In this document: positions 56,715 to 63,921 of the stretch, piece after piece
Numbering within the stretch: position 1 is the stretch's first letter
Layout of the letters: each line of letters opens with the position of its first letter
Assembly: GCA_023420415.1 (NCBI GenBank)
Contig: JAEZWF010000018.1
Coordinates: forward strand, 1 to 64,000
From: Actinomycetes bacterium
GTDB lineage: Bacteria > Actinomycetota > Actinomycetes > Actinomycetales > Dermatophilaceae
Length of the DNA: 64,000 nt
Direction: 5' to 3'
Made by a program: the position numbers and the translations under genes
The notes under the pieces: generated by a model
The model's input: the letters and a program-made list of their open reading frames with translations, nothing else
Database searches by the model: none
Told to the model about the DNA's origin: nothing

Positions 56715-58262
56715 TCAGGCCGCCGGCTGGTCGCCACCGGCGACGGCGTCCTGCTGGGCGCGTGCCGCGGCCGCATCGTCGGGGTACACGAAGTTCCCGG
56801 CGCCGTCGGTGAGCTGGTCGAGGATCTCGTCCACGTTGTCCACGTCCAAGGCCATGAGCAGTAGCCGGGCGACGGTCAACGGCGGCAGCTTCCCGGTGCC
56901 GTCGGCGATGTTGATCGCGTCGACGAGCACCTTCAGGTCGACCTTGTCCAGGGACGGCCAGTCCACGTCGATCGACGCCGCCTGACCGCCCCGCAGTTCG
57001 AGCACCTCACGCCCGGTGACCTGGTCGACGCGGCGCGTCCCAGCCAGCGGGCCCTGCGGTGCCTTGATGGCCTGGTCGATGACGTACCCGAGGATCGTGC
57101 GGAACCGCGCTGTGTGCAACGCCCTCCGGCCCCCAGCCATCAGGTAGGTCGGCTGGTCCAGGGTCTCCGCGGTCGCGCGCGCCCCGGTGACGCCCGGGTC
57201 ACCCAGCAGCATCGTGACCGGCACCCCAAGCGCGGCCGCGACCATCGCAGCCAGCGGCCGGCCCGAGTCGGAGTCGATGGTGGCGCCGGACTTTCCGACC
57301 GCCTCAAGCTTCTGCCCCTCACCGGTGATCGCGGTCTGACCTACGGACCCGTCTGGGTTGGTGGGTGCGGCGCCGATGCGTTCCCGCACCTGCGCCGCAC
57401 CGCGCCTGGTCTTCGCGGTGATCTGGTACGCGAACCGGGACATGGCCTTCATGTAGCGGGCCCAGTCCTCGAGGAACTCCTTGTAGCCCTTCGCCCACGG
57501 CAGCGCCGCGTACAGGTCCGGGACGCCCCACTTCGACCCGTCGGGTCGGTTCACGACCGTGTGCAGGACCGGCTTGTCCCACTCGACCGGCTTGCCGTCG
57601 ATCGTCGACGGACGCAGCCTGGGCCAGTACCCGACCGCCGGGTAGTAGACCGTGCGGGTCTCCTCACGGGTGCGGGTGCCGGCATACCCCTGCTCGACCA
57701 CGGTGCGGGTGTAGGTGCGCTTGTAGAACCACGGGTCGGCGGCGTCGTCAGGGTTGGTGATGACGTCGTCGATCTCACGGTCGGGGATGACCCGCACCTG
57801 CACCCGCCCGCTCAGGGGTGAGGTGACGAGGGCCTCGAACGTCTGCCCCTGCGTGCCAAGGCGCCGCTCGAGCTCTTCGCGCGCCTGCGCACTGGTGAAC
57901 GTGGCCTGGTTGGACGGGTCGTCCATGAACGCCTGCACGACGGCGTTAACGTCCTGCTGCGCGTCCTCTTCCTGCGTGGCGGCGATGGTCACGCCCAAGC
58001 CCCACACGTACGCGGTCCGTAGCTGCAGGCCGCGGACGATGAGGGGGTCGGCGATGGCCATGACCTGCGCCAGCCGTGACACATCACGCAGCTTGGTGCG
58101 GGTGATGACTTGGCCGGCGTCGGCGAGGCGGTACCAGCCTTGATCTTCGGCGGCGAGCTGCGCGTCGGCGAGGGATTCCTCGAGGACTTCGACGAGGTGC
58201 TCGAGCTGGGCGAGGTCGGTGGTGGCGACTTCGACGGTGGGGGTGGTGGGGACGAGCGTCAC
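56715..58262 (-). CDS. Portal protein
   Basis: A 515-residue portal: helical N-terminus, RGLQLRTAYVWGLGVTI, beta-rich wing (VQVRVIPDREIDDVITNPDDAADPWFYKR), YARYMKAMSRFAYQI-like helices and a clip region, ending with an acidic tail. It directly follows the large terminase, as expected. It forms the dodecameric DNA channel and motor dock. Exact Pfam family is uncertain; it belongs with portals of MuF-containing actinophages. Confidence 0.85.
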   Translation of the reverse strand: MTLVPTTPTVEVATTDLAQLEHLVEVLEESLADAQLAAEDQGWYRLADAGQVITRTKLRDVSRLAQVMAIADPLIVRGLQLRTAYVWGLGVTIAATQEEDAQQDVNAVVQAFMDDPSNQATFTSAQAREELERRLGTQGQTFEALVTSPLSGRVQVRVIPDREIDDVITNPDDAADPWFYKRTYTRTVVEQGYAGTRTREETRTVYYPAVGYWPRLRPSTIDGKPVEWDKPVLHTVVNRPDGSKWGVPDLYAALPWAKGYKEFLEDWARYMKAMSRFAYQITAKTRRGAAQVRERIGAAPTNPDGSVGQTAITGEGQKLEAVGKSGATIDSDSGRPLAAMVAAALGVPVTMLLGDPGVTGARATAETLDQPTYLMAGGRRALHTARFRTILGYVIDQAIKAPQGPLAGTRRVDQVTGREVLELRGGQAASIDVDWPSLDKVDLKVLVDAINIADGTGKLPPLTVARLLLMALDVDNVDEILDQLTDGAGNFVYPDDAAAARAQQDAVAGGDQPAA

Positions 58263-58282
58263 GTGTCACCCCTCCTGAAGGT

Positions 58283-59791
58283 TCAGTAGCTTGATGCCCA
58301 GGCGAGAGGTTCGTCGTCGAGGTCGTCGAGCAGGTCGTCGGCGTCGTGCACGTTCCCGTCGAGCATGGGTACCAGCAGCAGCCGGTGAACCGCCTGCGAC
58401 GTCATGTCGACGGTGTCGTCGTGGGCGCCGTTGGGGAAGTCCCGCGCTTCCTCGGTCAGGTCAGTCACCCACGCGGTGCCTTCCACGGCGAGCGGGTCGG
58501 GCAGGTGCACGTTCTTGGCCTCGACGAACGGGCTGATCGCGGCCGCGCGCGCGTACTTGCTGCCTTCCGGCTCGACCGGGATGAGCCCACCGACCTTCGC
58601 GCGGAGCGCGTTGAGGATGGCGGGCCCGTTGGCCTTGTCCTCGACGAGCTTCGCCACGGCCTGCGGCCAGCGCGCGGTCAGGTCCAGCATGGCCTGGCAC
58701 GACTCGGCGAAGCCCATGCGGCCTCGGACCATGTCGAGCAGGTACGCGTCAACGCCGCGGCGCAACCACACACCGCCGACGACGTAGTCGCTGGACTTGG
58801 TGTCCTTGAAGGTGAAGTCCCACGACTGCAGGAGTTCGACGCTCGGGTCGCGGCCGGCTTCGGGGATGATGCGGGCGCCGTCGTCGCGGACCACCCACAG
58901 TGGCCGGTCGTAGCGGGCCCACCCGTCGACGGGGAACAGGTTCCCGGTGTCGGGGGTGGGGCGGCCCTGGTAAAGGGAAGCCCAGGTGCGGGTGCCGGCT
59001 GTGCGTTTCCGCTTCTCCCACTGCTCGGTGGTTCGGCCTCGCGCGGAAACCATGAACTCACCGGGTTCCCGGCCGAGCGGGTCGGTCTCACCCTTCGCCG
59101 GGTCGTGGTCGGCTTGGGCGGGGATGTTCAGCAGCTCCCAGCCTTCGTCCTGTGACAGGAGCCGGCCGGCGAGGTCGTCGTGGTGCCACCGGGTCAGGAT
59201 GAGCACGACCGGGGCGCCGGGTGCGAGACGCGCGCTGGCGGCGTCGGTCCACCAGTCCCACACGTTGTCTCGGTAGACCTTGGAGTCGGCCTCTTTCCGG
59301 TCCTTGATGGGGTCGTCGATGATGAGCAGGTCCGCGGGTCGGCCGGTCACACCGGCGCCGACACCCACACTGAGGACGCCGCCTTCGTGGCCGTCGATGG
59401 TCCACTCGTGCACGGCGCCGTTGTCGGGTGCGATCCGCAGGCCAAGCTCGGGGTGAGCGGTGATGCGGTTGCGGATGGCGCGGCCGTTGCGGTTGGCGAG
59501 GGACTGGCCGTAGGAGGCGGTGACGATCCGCAGGTCGGGGTTCTCGGTGAGGAGCCAGGTGGGGAAGTCGCCGGCGACGCGGACGCTTTTGCCCTCCTGC
59601 GGGGCCATGCAGATGATGAGCCTGCTGTCGGGGGCTTGGGCGGCACGGACGAGGGCTTCGTCGATGAGCTGCAGGGCCGGGGTCTGGACCGTCTTCGGGT
59701 TCAGATCGCGGGCGAGGGCGCCGGGGGTGGGCCAGCGGTTCGCGGGTGGTTCGAACTGGCGGGCGGCCGCCTCCCACATGTCGAGGGTCAC
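58283..59791 (-). CDS. Terminase large subunit
   Basis: A 502-residue packaging motor. The N-terminal ATPase shows the Walker A-like block IICMAPQEGKSVRV (about residues 58-71), Walker B LLIIDD (about 153-158) and the coupling motif VLILTRWHHDD. The C-terminal nuclease has SWDFTFKD, LVEDKANGPAI and HDDTVD acids. It starts at GTG 59791 (MTLDMWEAAARQFEPP). It should cut and package concatemeric DNA into the prohead through the portal encoded next. Confidence 0.93.
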   Translation of the reverse strand: MTLDMWEAAARQFEPPANRWPTPGALARDLNPKTVQTPALQLIDEALVRAAQAPDSRLIICMAPQEGKSVRVAGDFPTWLLTENPDLRIVTASYGQSLANRNGRAIRNRITAHPELGLRIAPDNGAVHEWTIDGHEGGVLSVGVGAGVTGRPADLLIIDDPIKDRKEADSKVYRDNVWDWWTDAASARLAPGAPVVLILTRWHHDDLAGRLLSQDEGWELLNIPAQADHDPAKGETDPLGREPGEFMVSARGRTTEQWEKRKRTAGTRTWASLYQGRPTPDTGNLFPVDGWARYDRPLWVVRDDGARIIPEAGRDPSVELLQSWDFTFKDTKSSDYVVGGVWLRRGVDAYLLDMVRGRMGFAESCQAMLDLTARWPQAVAKLVEDKANGPAILNALRAKVGGLIPVEPEGSKYARAAAISPFVEAKNVHLPDPLAVEGTAWVTDLTEEARDFPNGAHDDTVDMTSQAVHRLLLVPMLDGNVHDADDLLDDLDDEPLAWASSY

Positions 59792-60069
59792 GGGTCATCA
59801 CCTCGGCTGCGATGGTCTGGCCGCAGTGGGGCCGGACTGATCGGGTCCAGCGCTCTCCCGTTCCTCCGTCGAGGCGGTCGGGCAGCACCCAGCGCTGCGG
59901 TTCCACTGGGTCGAGGTGTGCCCGCCGCTCGTCGTCCGGAGCTGTGCTGCGCATCGCGGTTTGGGTGACCAGCTGGCGCGGCGGCGGGGGAAATGGGAAA
60001 CGGACCCGTACCGCGCTGAGGGCGCAGTGGGTCCGCTGGCATGGAGTGTTGCAAATGATGCGCGTGTGG
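59792..60069 (-). other. Non-coding stretch upstream of terminase, possible late promoter
   Basis: No convincing gene is seen in these 278 bp; three frames are open but none has a start, ribosome site and stop that fit. On the minus strand TTGACC (60073-60068) is followed after 17 bases by AACACT (60050-60045), a weak promoter match that could drive the structural operon. Confidence 0.3.
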
Positions 60070-60291
60070 TCAAGCAGCGGTGCGGCGACGGCCCCTCCCG
60101 GCGTGTCGCCGGACCCGTTCGCAGTCGAGGACGTCGCGCTCGGCCACGAGAGTGCGGCCGTCAGGCCCGGCGAGGGTCGGTATGCCGTAGCGGCTGATCC
60201 AGCAGCGCAACGTGGAGGGTGCAACGCCGGCAACGTGGGCGGCTTCTGGGATCGTGAGCAGCGCGATCGCGGATCGATCGATCGTGTTCAC
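60070..60291 (-). CDS. MerR/excisionase-type helix-turn-helix protein
   Basis: A 73-residue DNA-binding protein. LLTIPEAAHVAGVAPSTLRCWISRYGIPTLAGPDGRTLVAERDVLDC is a winged HTH_17-type domain, and a basic tail follows. It could be a regulator of late genes or a terminase-associated DNA-recognition factor, given its place directly upstream of the terminase. GTG 60291 overlaps the stop of the preceding gene (GTGA). Confidence 0.72.
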   Translation of the reverse strand: MNTIDRSAIALLTIPEAAHVAGVAPSTLRCWISRYGIPTLAGPDGRTLVAERDVLDCERVRRHAGRGRRRTAA

Positions 60292-61124
60292 GCGCCCCTC
60301 CTTCGCACGTCATCAGCGTACGCCCGCGACAGCAGCTCGAACTGCTCCCACGCCCATGTCGCACCACAGCTGGGGCACTTGACCAGGTCGGAACCGTCAC
60401 GGCGGCGAAGGCCCTTCCGGTCGCACACCAGGCAGGTACCGGGCAGGCGGTGCACGAGCCGGTCACGGCCGGTCTTCTGCTCGAGCGCGCGCTTCCTCGA
60501 CCGGATCTGCCGACCGATCGTCTCCGCCGTGGCGGGGTCAGCCAGTAGCGCCGTGGGGTGTGCGGTGAGGTAGCGGATGGCGTCGTTCAGGGTGTGCCGG
60601 CGGCGCCGAGTGGTGGGCGGTTCGCCGAGCCTGCCGCGGAGCCACCCTTCGAGGGACAGCGCCCACCGGATGAGGTCGTCGGCGGTGTCCCACGCGGGGG
60701 AGTTGGTGGGTGGGTGGACGATGGTGGCTGAGCCGATGCCTCGGCCGTCGGCTCGGATGTCGTGTGGGGTGTTGAGGGGGCCGGGTGCGAGGTTGGCGGC
60801 GAGATCGGGGATGCTGGCGAGGTCGCGGAGGATGTTCTCGGTGCATCCGTGGTGGTCGACGACGACGTGGTTGTGTTCGACGTGGGTGACGTCTTTGCAC
60901 CAGACGGGCCGGCCGGGGTGCATGACGACGTCGTGGTTGCCGTCGTCGTGTTCGAGTTCGGCGGCGCGGAACTCGCGGTTGCACGGGCCGGGGCAGGGGT
61001 CCTCGCCAGCGGTGACGTTCGCCGGAATGTTATTCGCGGGATTGTCACTTGTGGCCGGCTCCGGGTTGGAGTGTGGCCAGTACCCGTGGACGACAGGCTC
61101 CCCGAACTGACGACGGCGGCTCAT
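60288..61124 (-). CDS. Phage protein with two putative zinc sites
   Basis: A 278-residue protein. N-terminal CPGPCNREFR and later VDHHGCTENI suggest one metal site. The C-terminus has a clear zinc ribbon (GTCLVCDRKGLRRRDGSDLVKCPSCGATW). The central helical part contains DDLIRWALSLEGWLRGRLGEPP. Similar proteins occur in Streptomyces and Gordonia phages without known function. ATG 61124 overlaps the upstream stop (ATGA). Confidence 0.68.
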   Translation of the reverse strand: MSRRRQFGEPVVHGYWPHSNPEPATSDNPANNIPANVTAGEDPCPGPCNREFRAAELEHDDGNHDVVMHPGRPVWCKDVTHVEHNHVVVDHHGCTENILRDLASIPDLAANLAPGPLNTPHDIRADGRGIGSATIVHPPTNSPAWDTADDLIRWALSLEGWLRGRLGEPPTTRRRRHTLNDAIRYLTAHPTALLADPATAETIGRQIRSRKRALEQKTGRDRLVHRLPGTCLVCDRKGLRRRDGSDLVKCPSCGATWAWEQFELLSRAYADDVRRRGA

Positions 61125-61726
61125 GATGCGCTCCCTGCGATGAGGCGCAGCTGGGCCGGCACCACGGTAGGCACGAGCTCGAGCTGCGCGGCGGTCAAGT
61201 TGAGCTGGTCGAGGATGTTGCGGATGGCGGTCGCGACGAGCTGGCCTTGGGTTTCGGCGAGGCGGACGCGGCGTTCGTCGACGCCGGCCTTCAAGGCTGC
61301 GGCGGCGTACGAGGCGAGCCGGTCGGAGGCCTGCTGCAGCATCACGTAGGCGATGTTCGGTTTCGCCTCCTGGGTGGTGCCGCGGTCGTCACCACCGTCC
61401 TTAATGCGGGTGGTGCCCCAGGTGAGTTCCTTGTCGTTGAGGTCGGCGACGCGGCGGCGCCAGTAGTCGACCTCACCGGCAGTGAACTGGACGAGTTCGA
61501 TGAGGGCTTCGGCGGGGTGGATGTCGCGGCGGGTGACGCCGAGGCGTGCGAGTTCGCGGGTTGCTGTGGCTTCGGCGATTCGGTCGGCGGCGGCGGCTTT
61601 CGCGCGGGGTGAGTCGCCGCCGTGGAGGCGGCATCTGGTGGCTCCGGCGAGGGGTGGTTTTTGGCAGGTGCCGCCGTTGCGGGTTTTGGCGCCGCAAGTG
61701 GGGCCGGGGGTGCCACGGGTGGTCAT
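61121..61726 (-). CDS. HGG-motif phage protein, candidate small terminase
   Basis: A 201-residue protein. The N-terminus has a zinc-like CGAKTRNGGTCQKPPLAGATRCRLHGGDSPRAK motif (positions 11-43, key residues CxxxxxxGxxC and HGGxSP). The rest is helical, with EVDYWRRRVADLND and long amphipathic helices. HGG-motif proteins often lie next to phage terminases and may be small subunits. GAGGAG precedes ATG 61726. It diverges from the 61796 pair across a repeat-rich operator region. Confidence 0.65.
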   Translation of the reverse strand: MTTRGTPGPTCGAKTRNGGTCQKPPLAGATRCRLHGGDSPRAKAAAADRIAEATATRELARLGVTRRDIHPAEALIELVQFTAGEVDYWRRRVADLNDKELTWGTTRIKDGGDDRGTTQEAKPNIAYVMLQQASDRLASYAAAALKAGVDERRVRLAETQGQLVATAIRNILDQLNLTAAQLELVPTVVPAQLRLIAGSAS

Positions 61727-61747
61727 GGGGTTCTCCTCGACGTGATG

Positions 61748-61793
61748 TGACAACGTGGGTTGACAACCTGATGTGTGACAACTAAAGTTGTCA
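61748..61793 (+). promoter_or_regulatory. Promoter with overlapping palindromic operator and TGACAAC repeats
   Basis: TGACAAC occurs at 61748, 61761 and 61776. The last is part of a perfect 18-bp palindrome, TGACAACTAAAGTTGTCA (61776-61793). A near-consensus promoter is embedded: -35 TTGACA (61760-61765), 17-bp spacer, -10 TAAAGT (61783-61788) inside the palindrome. The predicted transcript start is at the GTG codon 61796. A repressor bound here would block the promoter directly. Confidence 0.7.
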
Positions 61794-61795
61794 AC

Positions 61796-61996
61796 GTGAT
61801 CAAGGACAGCGCCCGCAAACACGGCGTCACCGACGAGGACATCAACCACGCCCTCGCCAACGCCGTCCGGGTCTGGCCGATGGACGGGTTCGACATGCTC
61901 ATCGGCCCAACCGCCAGCGGCGCCTTGATCGAGGTCGGCGTCAACCGTGACGGCGACGTGTTCCACGCCATGACGGCCCGACGAAAGTTCCTTTGA
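61796..61996 (+). CDS. Toxin-like protein of a putative toxin-antitoxin pair
   Basis: A 66-residue protein. KDSARKHGVTDEDINHALANAVRVW, then LIGPTASGALIEVGVNRDGDVFHAMTARRKFL resembles small actinobacterial toxin-like proteins (BrnT-type beta-sheet with HAM-AR-KFL end). The start is GTG 61796, seven bases after the -10, so the mRNA is probably leaderless; GTG 61775 would lie upstream of the predicted transcript start. The partner gene follows 15 bp later. RNase activity is a family inference, not visible here. Confidence 0.65.
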   Translation: MIKDSARKHGVTDEDINHALANAVRVWPMDGFDMLIGPTASGALIEVGVNRDGDVFHAMTARRKFL

Positions 61997-62011
61997 GGGA
62001 AGGTGATGCAG

Positions 62012-62266
62012 ATGAAGACCACCAACCGAGTCCGCTCCGACAGCGAGCTGCTCGACGACATTGCCGCCGATCGTGACGAGCCGGTCGGCCCGGCCGTGGA
62101 CGGCCAGGCGTTGCAGCAGCTCGCACGGGCGCGAGCTGCGCGCGAGGACGCGGACGCCGACATTCGTGCCGCGGTGGGCGCGGCTCGCGGTGCAGGCGCG
62201 TCTTGGGCGGTCATCGGTGCCGTGCTGGGTGTGAGCCGGCAGGCGGCGTTGAAGCGGTTCGGGTGA
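62012..62266 (+). CDS. Antitoxin-like helix-turn-helix protein
   Basis: An 84-residue protein. An acidic N-terminal region (SDSELLDDIAADRDEPVG) could wrap the toxin. The C-terminus is a compact HTH (GASWAVIGAVLGVSRQAALKRFG) that could bind the palindrome upstream. GGAAGG lies eight bases before ATG 62012; ATG 62006 is the alternative. Gene order is toxin first, antitoxin second, the reverse of most type II pairs but known for some families (for example BrnT/BrnA, HigB/HigA). Confidence 0.68.
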   Translation: MKTTNRVRSDSELLDDIAADRDEPVGPAVDGQALQQLARARAAREDADADIRAAVGAARGAGASWAVIGAVLGVSRQAALKRFG

Positions 62267-62273
62267 GCTGAGA

Positions 62274-62585
62274 TCACGTCGCCTCCCCGATGGCGTCGGC
62301 CAGACGATCAGCGCGGGCGATCAGGTCGTCCCGAATCTCGGGGTAGTCGTGAAGGTAGGCGCCGGCCGCCTCCCGCAGCTCCCGCTCACCTCCGGCCCGC
62401 ATCAGGGGCTCAGTGACGGCGGCAAGGACGGCGTCGGCGATGGCTGCGCGCGTGTGGGCCAGATGGCCGAACGGACTGCCGCGCAAACCACACCGGCATT
62501 CGGTCGCATACGGCTCGTAGACGTGCGCTTCCTGTGCAACCGCGACGGCCGTGATCGCGGACTGTCGGATCGGGTCGGGGATCAT
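62274..62585 (-). CDS. Small phage protein, early region
   Basis: A 103-residue helical protein with CRCGLRG in the middle (possible half zinc site or disulphide) and HTRAAIADAVLAAV, then a charged C-terminal helix. It resembles short actinophage proteins that carry a CxCG turn before an HxxH-type helix. Convergent with the antitoxin-like gene. Start ATG 62585 overlaps the upstream stop. Confidence 0.62.
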   Translation of the reverse strand: MIPDPIRQSAITAVAVAQEAHVYEPYATECRCGLRGSPFGHLAHTRAAIADAVLAAVTEPLMRAGGERELREAAGAYLHDYPEIRDDLIARADRLADAIGEAT

Positions 62586-62869
62586 CGCAGCTCCTGAGCC
62601 TTGGCGGACCGCTCTCGGATGCGCAGGTCGAGCACGGCGAGGCGCCAGCGGGCTTGCTGGTAGTTGCCCCCATCCAGGTCTCTGATGGCGTGACGCAGGA
62701 TGTCCACGTCACGCACGGAGTCTCCGTAGCCGTGACCAGGTGTCCAACGCGATTGCAGGCCTGCACGCTTTCGCCAGCGCAGGACCGTCCGCGTCGACAC
62801 GCCGAGCAGTTCGGCGATCTCGACGTCGGCTAGGCCTGCGCTCACGAGACCGGTCAGGTCAGGGTGCAT
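62582..62869 (-). CDS. Helix-turn-helix phage protein
   Basis: A 95-residue protein. The N-terminal half is a homeodomain-like HTH (LVSAGLADVEIAELLGVSTRTVLRWRKRAGL), as in phage DNA-recognition proteins. The C-terminal half is helical and basic (NYQQARWRLAVLDLRIRERSAK). It may be a regulator or replication-associated factor. ATG 62869. Overlaps the downstream gene by 4 bp. Confidence 0.7.
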   Translation of the reverse strand: MHPDLTGLVSAGLADVEIAELLGVSTRTVLRWRKRAGLQSRWTPGHGYGDSVRDVDILRHAIRDLDGGNYQQARWRLAVLDLRIRERSAKAQELR

Positions 62870-62876
62870 CGCAGGC

Positions 62877-63476
62877 TCAGGCCTCCGGATCGATGAGTCG
62901 GTCGAGCAGCTCGAGCGCCGACTTCCTCAGCGTCTCGCGCACGTCGGCGTCGGCGGCGTCGGCGGCGTCGGCGGCGTAGGCGGCGTAGGCGGCGGCGTCG
63001 GCGGCGTCGGCGTCGGCGGCGTAGGCGTCGGCGGCGTAGGTCTTGCGGATCTCACGAGACTTGTCCTTGGCAGCCAGCGCCGTCTCTCGGTTGGTGACGG
63101 GCTCGAGCACGCGCAGCTGCTCAGCGAGGTCAGGCTTGCCCAGGGCGTCGTACATGGCGGGCAGCACCTCGCGGCACGCCCAGTCGGCGAGCATGAACGC
63201 GCGGGTGATGTCTTTGCCGTCGCCGGCGGTGCCGACCATGCGCGGCAAGAACGGGATGAGCGCCTGCCGCTGCTCGGCGTTCCACGAGTCGTTCAGGCCG
63301 ATGGTGAAGCGGCGCAGGACAGGCGACGCGCACTGGGGTGCGTCGGTGTGGCCCTCACCCGCGAGCCACGCCACGACCTCCATCGCGCAATGCCCCTGGT
63401 CGAACGTGCCGTGCTTGCCGTGGTCGAGCTTGATCGTGTCGAGCACTGCGGCTCGGTCCTCGATGATGATGGTCAT
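62877..63476 (-). CDS. Phage protein with Ala-Ala-Asp/Tyr repeat helix
   Basis: A 199-residue protein. Residues 1-140 form a helical domain with KHGTFDQGHCAMEVVAWLAGEGHTDAPQCASPVLRRF, present in many actinophages, where it is annotated as hypothetical. Residues about 146-178 are a low-complexity repeat of Ala-Ala-Asp, Ala-Asp-Ala and Ala-Ala-Tyr units, then LRKSALELLDRLIDPE. Similar Ala-rich proteins have been called immunity-like (Imm5-like), but I am not sure. The repeat could form a long single helix. ATG 63476 overlaps the upstream stop. Confidence 0.7.
   Translation of the reverse strand: MTIIIEDRAAVLDTIKLDHGKHGTFDQGHCAMEVVAWLAGEGHTDAPQCASPVLRRFTIGLNDSWNAEQRQALIPFLPRMVGTAGDGKDITRAFMLADWACREVLPAMYDALGKPDLAEQLRVLEPVTNRETALAAKDKSREIRKTYAADAYAADADAADAAAYAAYAADAADAADADVRETLRKSALELLDRLIDPEA
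62943..63040 (-). repeat. GGCGGCGTC/GGCGGCGTAG triplet-based repeat inside a phage gene
   Basis: About 98 bp of 3- and 9-bp units built from GCG, GGC, GTC and GTA, encoding the Ala/Asp/Tyr stretch. It is prone to slippage, so length may vary between related phages in steps of three bases. Confidence 0.85.
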
Positions 63477-63700
63477 GCCGAATCTCCTTGCGTGGGTTGA
63501 CCCTCGGCGCAGCTGCCGAGGGGGATCGTGAGCTGCGCGTCCGCATTGGCTTGGGCCTCGAGCTCGTCGCGGGCCTGCTTGCGGATGGCGTCGAACTTGG
63601 CCCGGTCGAGAGGCACAGGCGGGTCGAGCACGCGGGATGCGCGGCAGTGGTGGTTCCGGTACACCGGGTGACCACAGTTGGGGCAGTTCCGGTCGCGCAT
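63473..63700 (-). CDS. Small zinc-finger phage protein
   Basis: A 75-residue protein. The N-terminal CPNCGHPVYRNHHC forms a compact zinc knuckle, followed by a charged helix (DRAKFDAIRKQARDELEAQANADAQ). ATG 63700 overlaps the stop of the preceding frame (TGATG). Role unknown; early-region phage proteins of this shape often regulate transcription or DNA metabolism. Confidence 0.65.
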   Translation of the reverse strand: MRDRNCPNCGHPVYRNHHCRASRVLDPPVPLDRAKFDAIRKQARDELEAQANADAQLTIPLGSCAEGQPTQGDSA

Positions 63701-63921
63701 CACGCCGGCCTGCGGTCGGGGATGGACCACCAGCCGTGGGCGGCGCCCTTGTGGGCGCACTTGCGACAGGTCAGGAGCCAACCGGTGCTGCGGGAGTACA
63801 CCCACGTGTCTGGGTCGGGCTCGTCGCACCCGGTCGATCCAGCACGTGTCAGCCGGAACCTCAGGCGTGTATGCCGTCGCCCGGGACTGCTCGCGGCGGC
63901 GGGCGTCGCGGGCGTTGACAA
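63700..63921 (-). CDS. Zinc-ribbon-like phage protein, start uncertain
   Basis: The C-terminal half looks real: CDEPDPDTWVYSRSTGWLLTCRKCAHKGAAHGWW gives a C...CxxC...H site and tryptophan-rich turns. The N-terminal half from TTG 63921 is Ala/Ser/Arg-rich and overlaps another open frame with a membrane helix. The real start may be further right in a different frame, through a frameshift or sequencing error, or closer to the Cys. Its stop shares one base with the next gene. Confidence 0.45.
   Translation of the reverse strand: MSTPATPAAASSPGRRHTRLRFRLTRAGSTGCDEPDPDTWVYSRSTGWLLTCRKCAHKGAAHGWWSIPDRRPA

Noticed and set aside
59088..60233. Separate gene overlapping the start of the large terminase
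   Set aside because: One stretch (near 59820-59960) looks protein-like, but the frame has no stop before running hundreds of bases antiphase through the terminase.
62943..63040. Non-coding microsatellite
   Set aside because: The repeat keeps the reading frame of a gene with conserved sequence on both sides, so it is coding low complexity.
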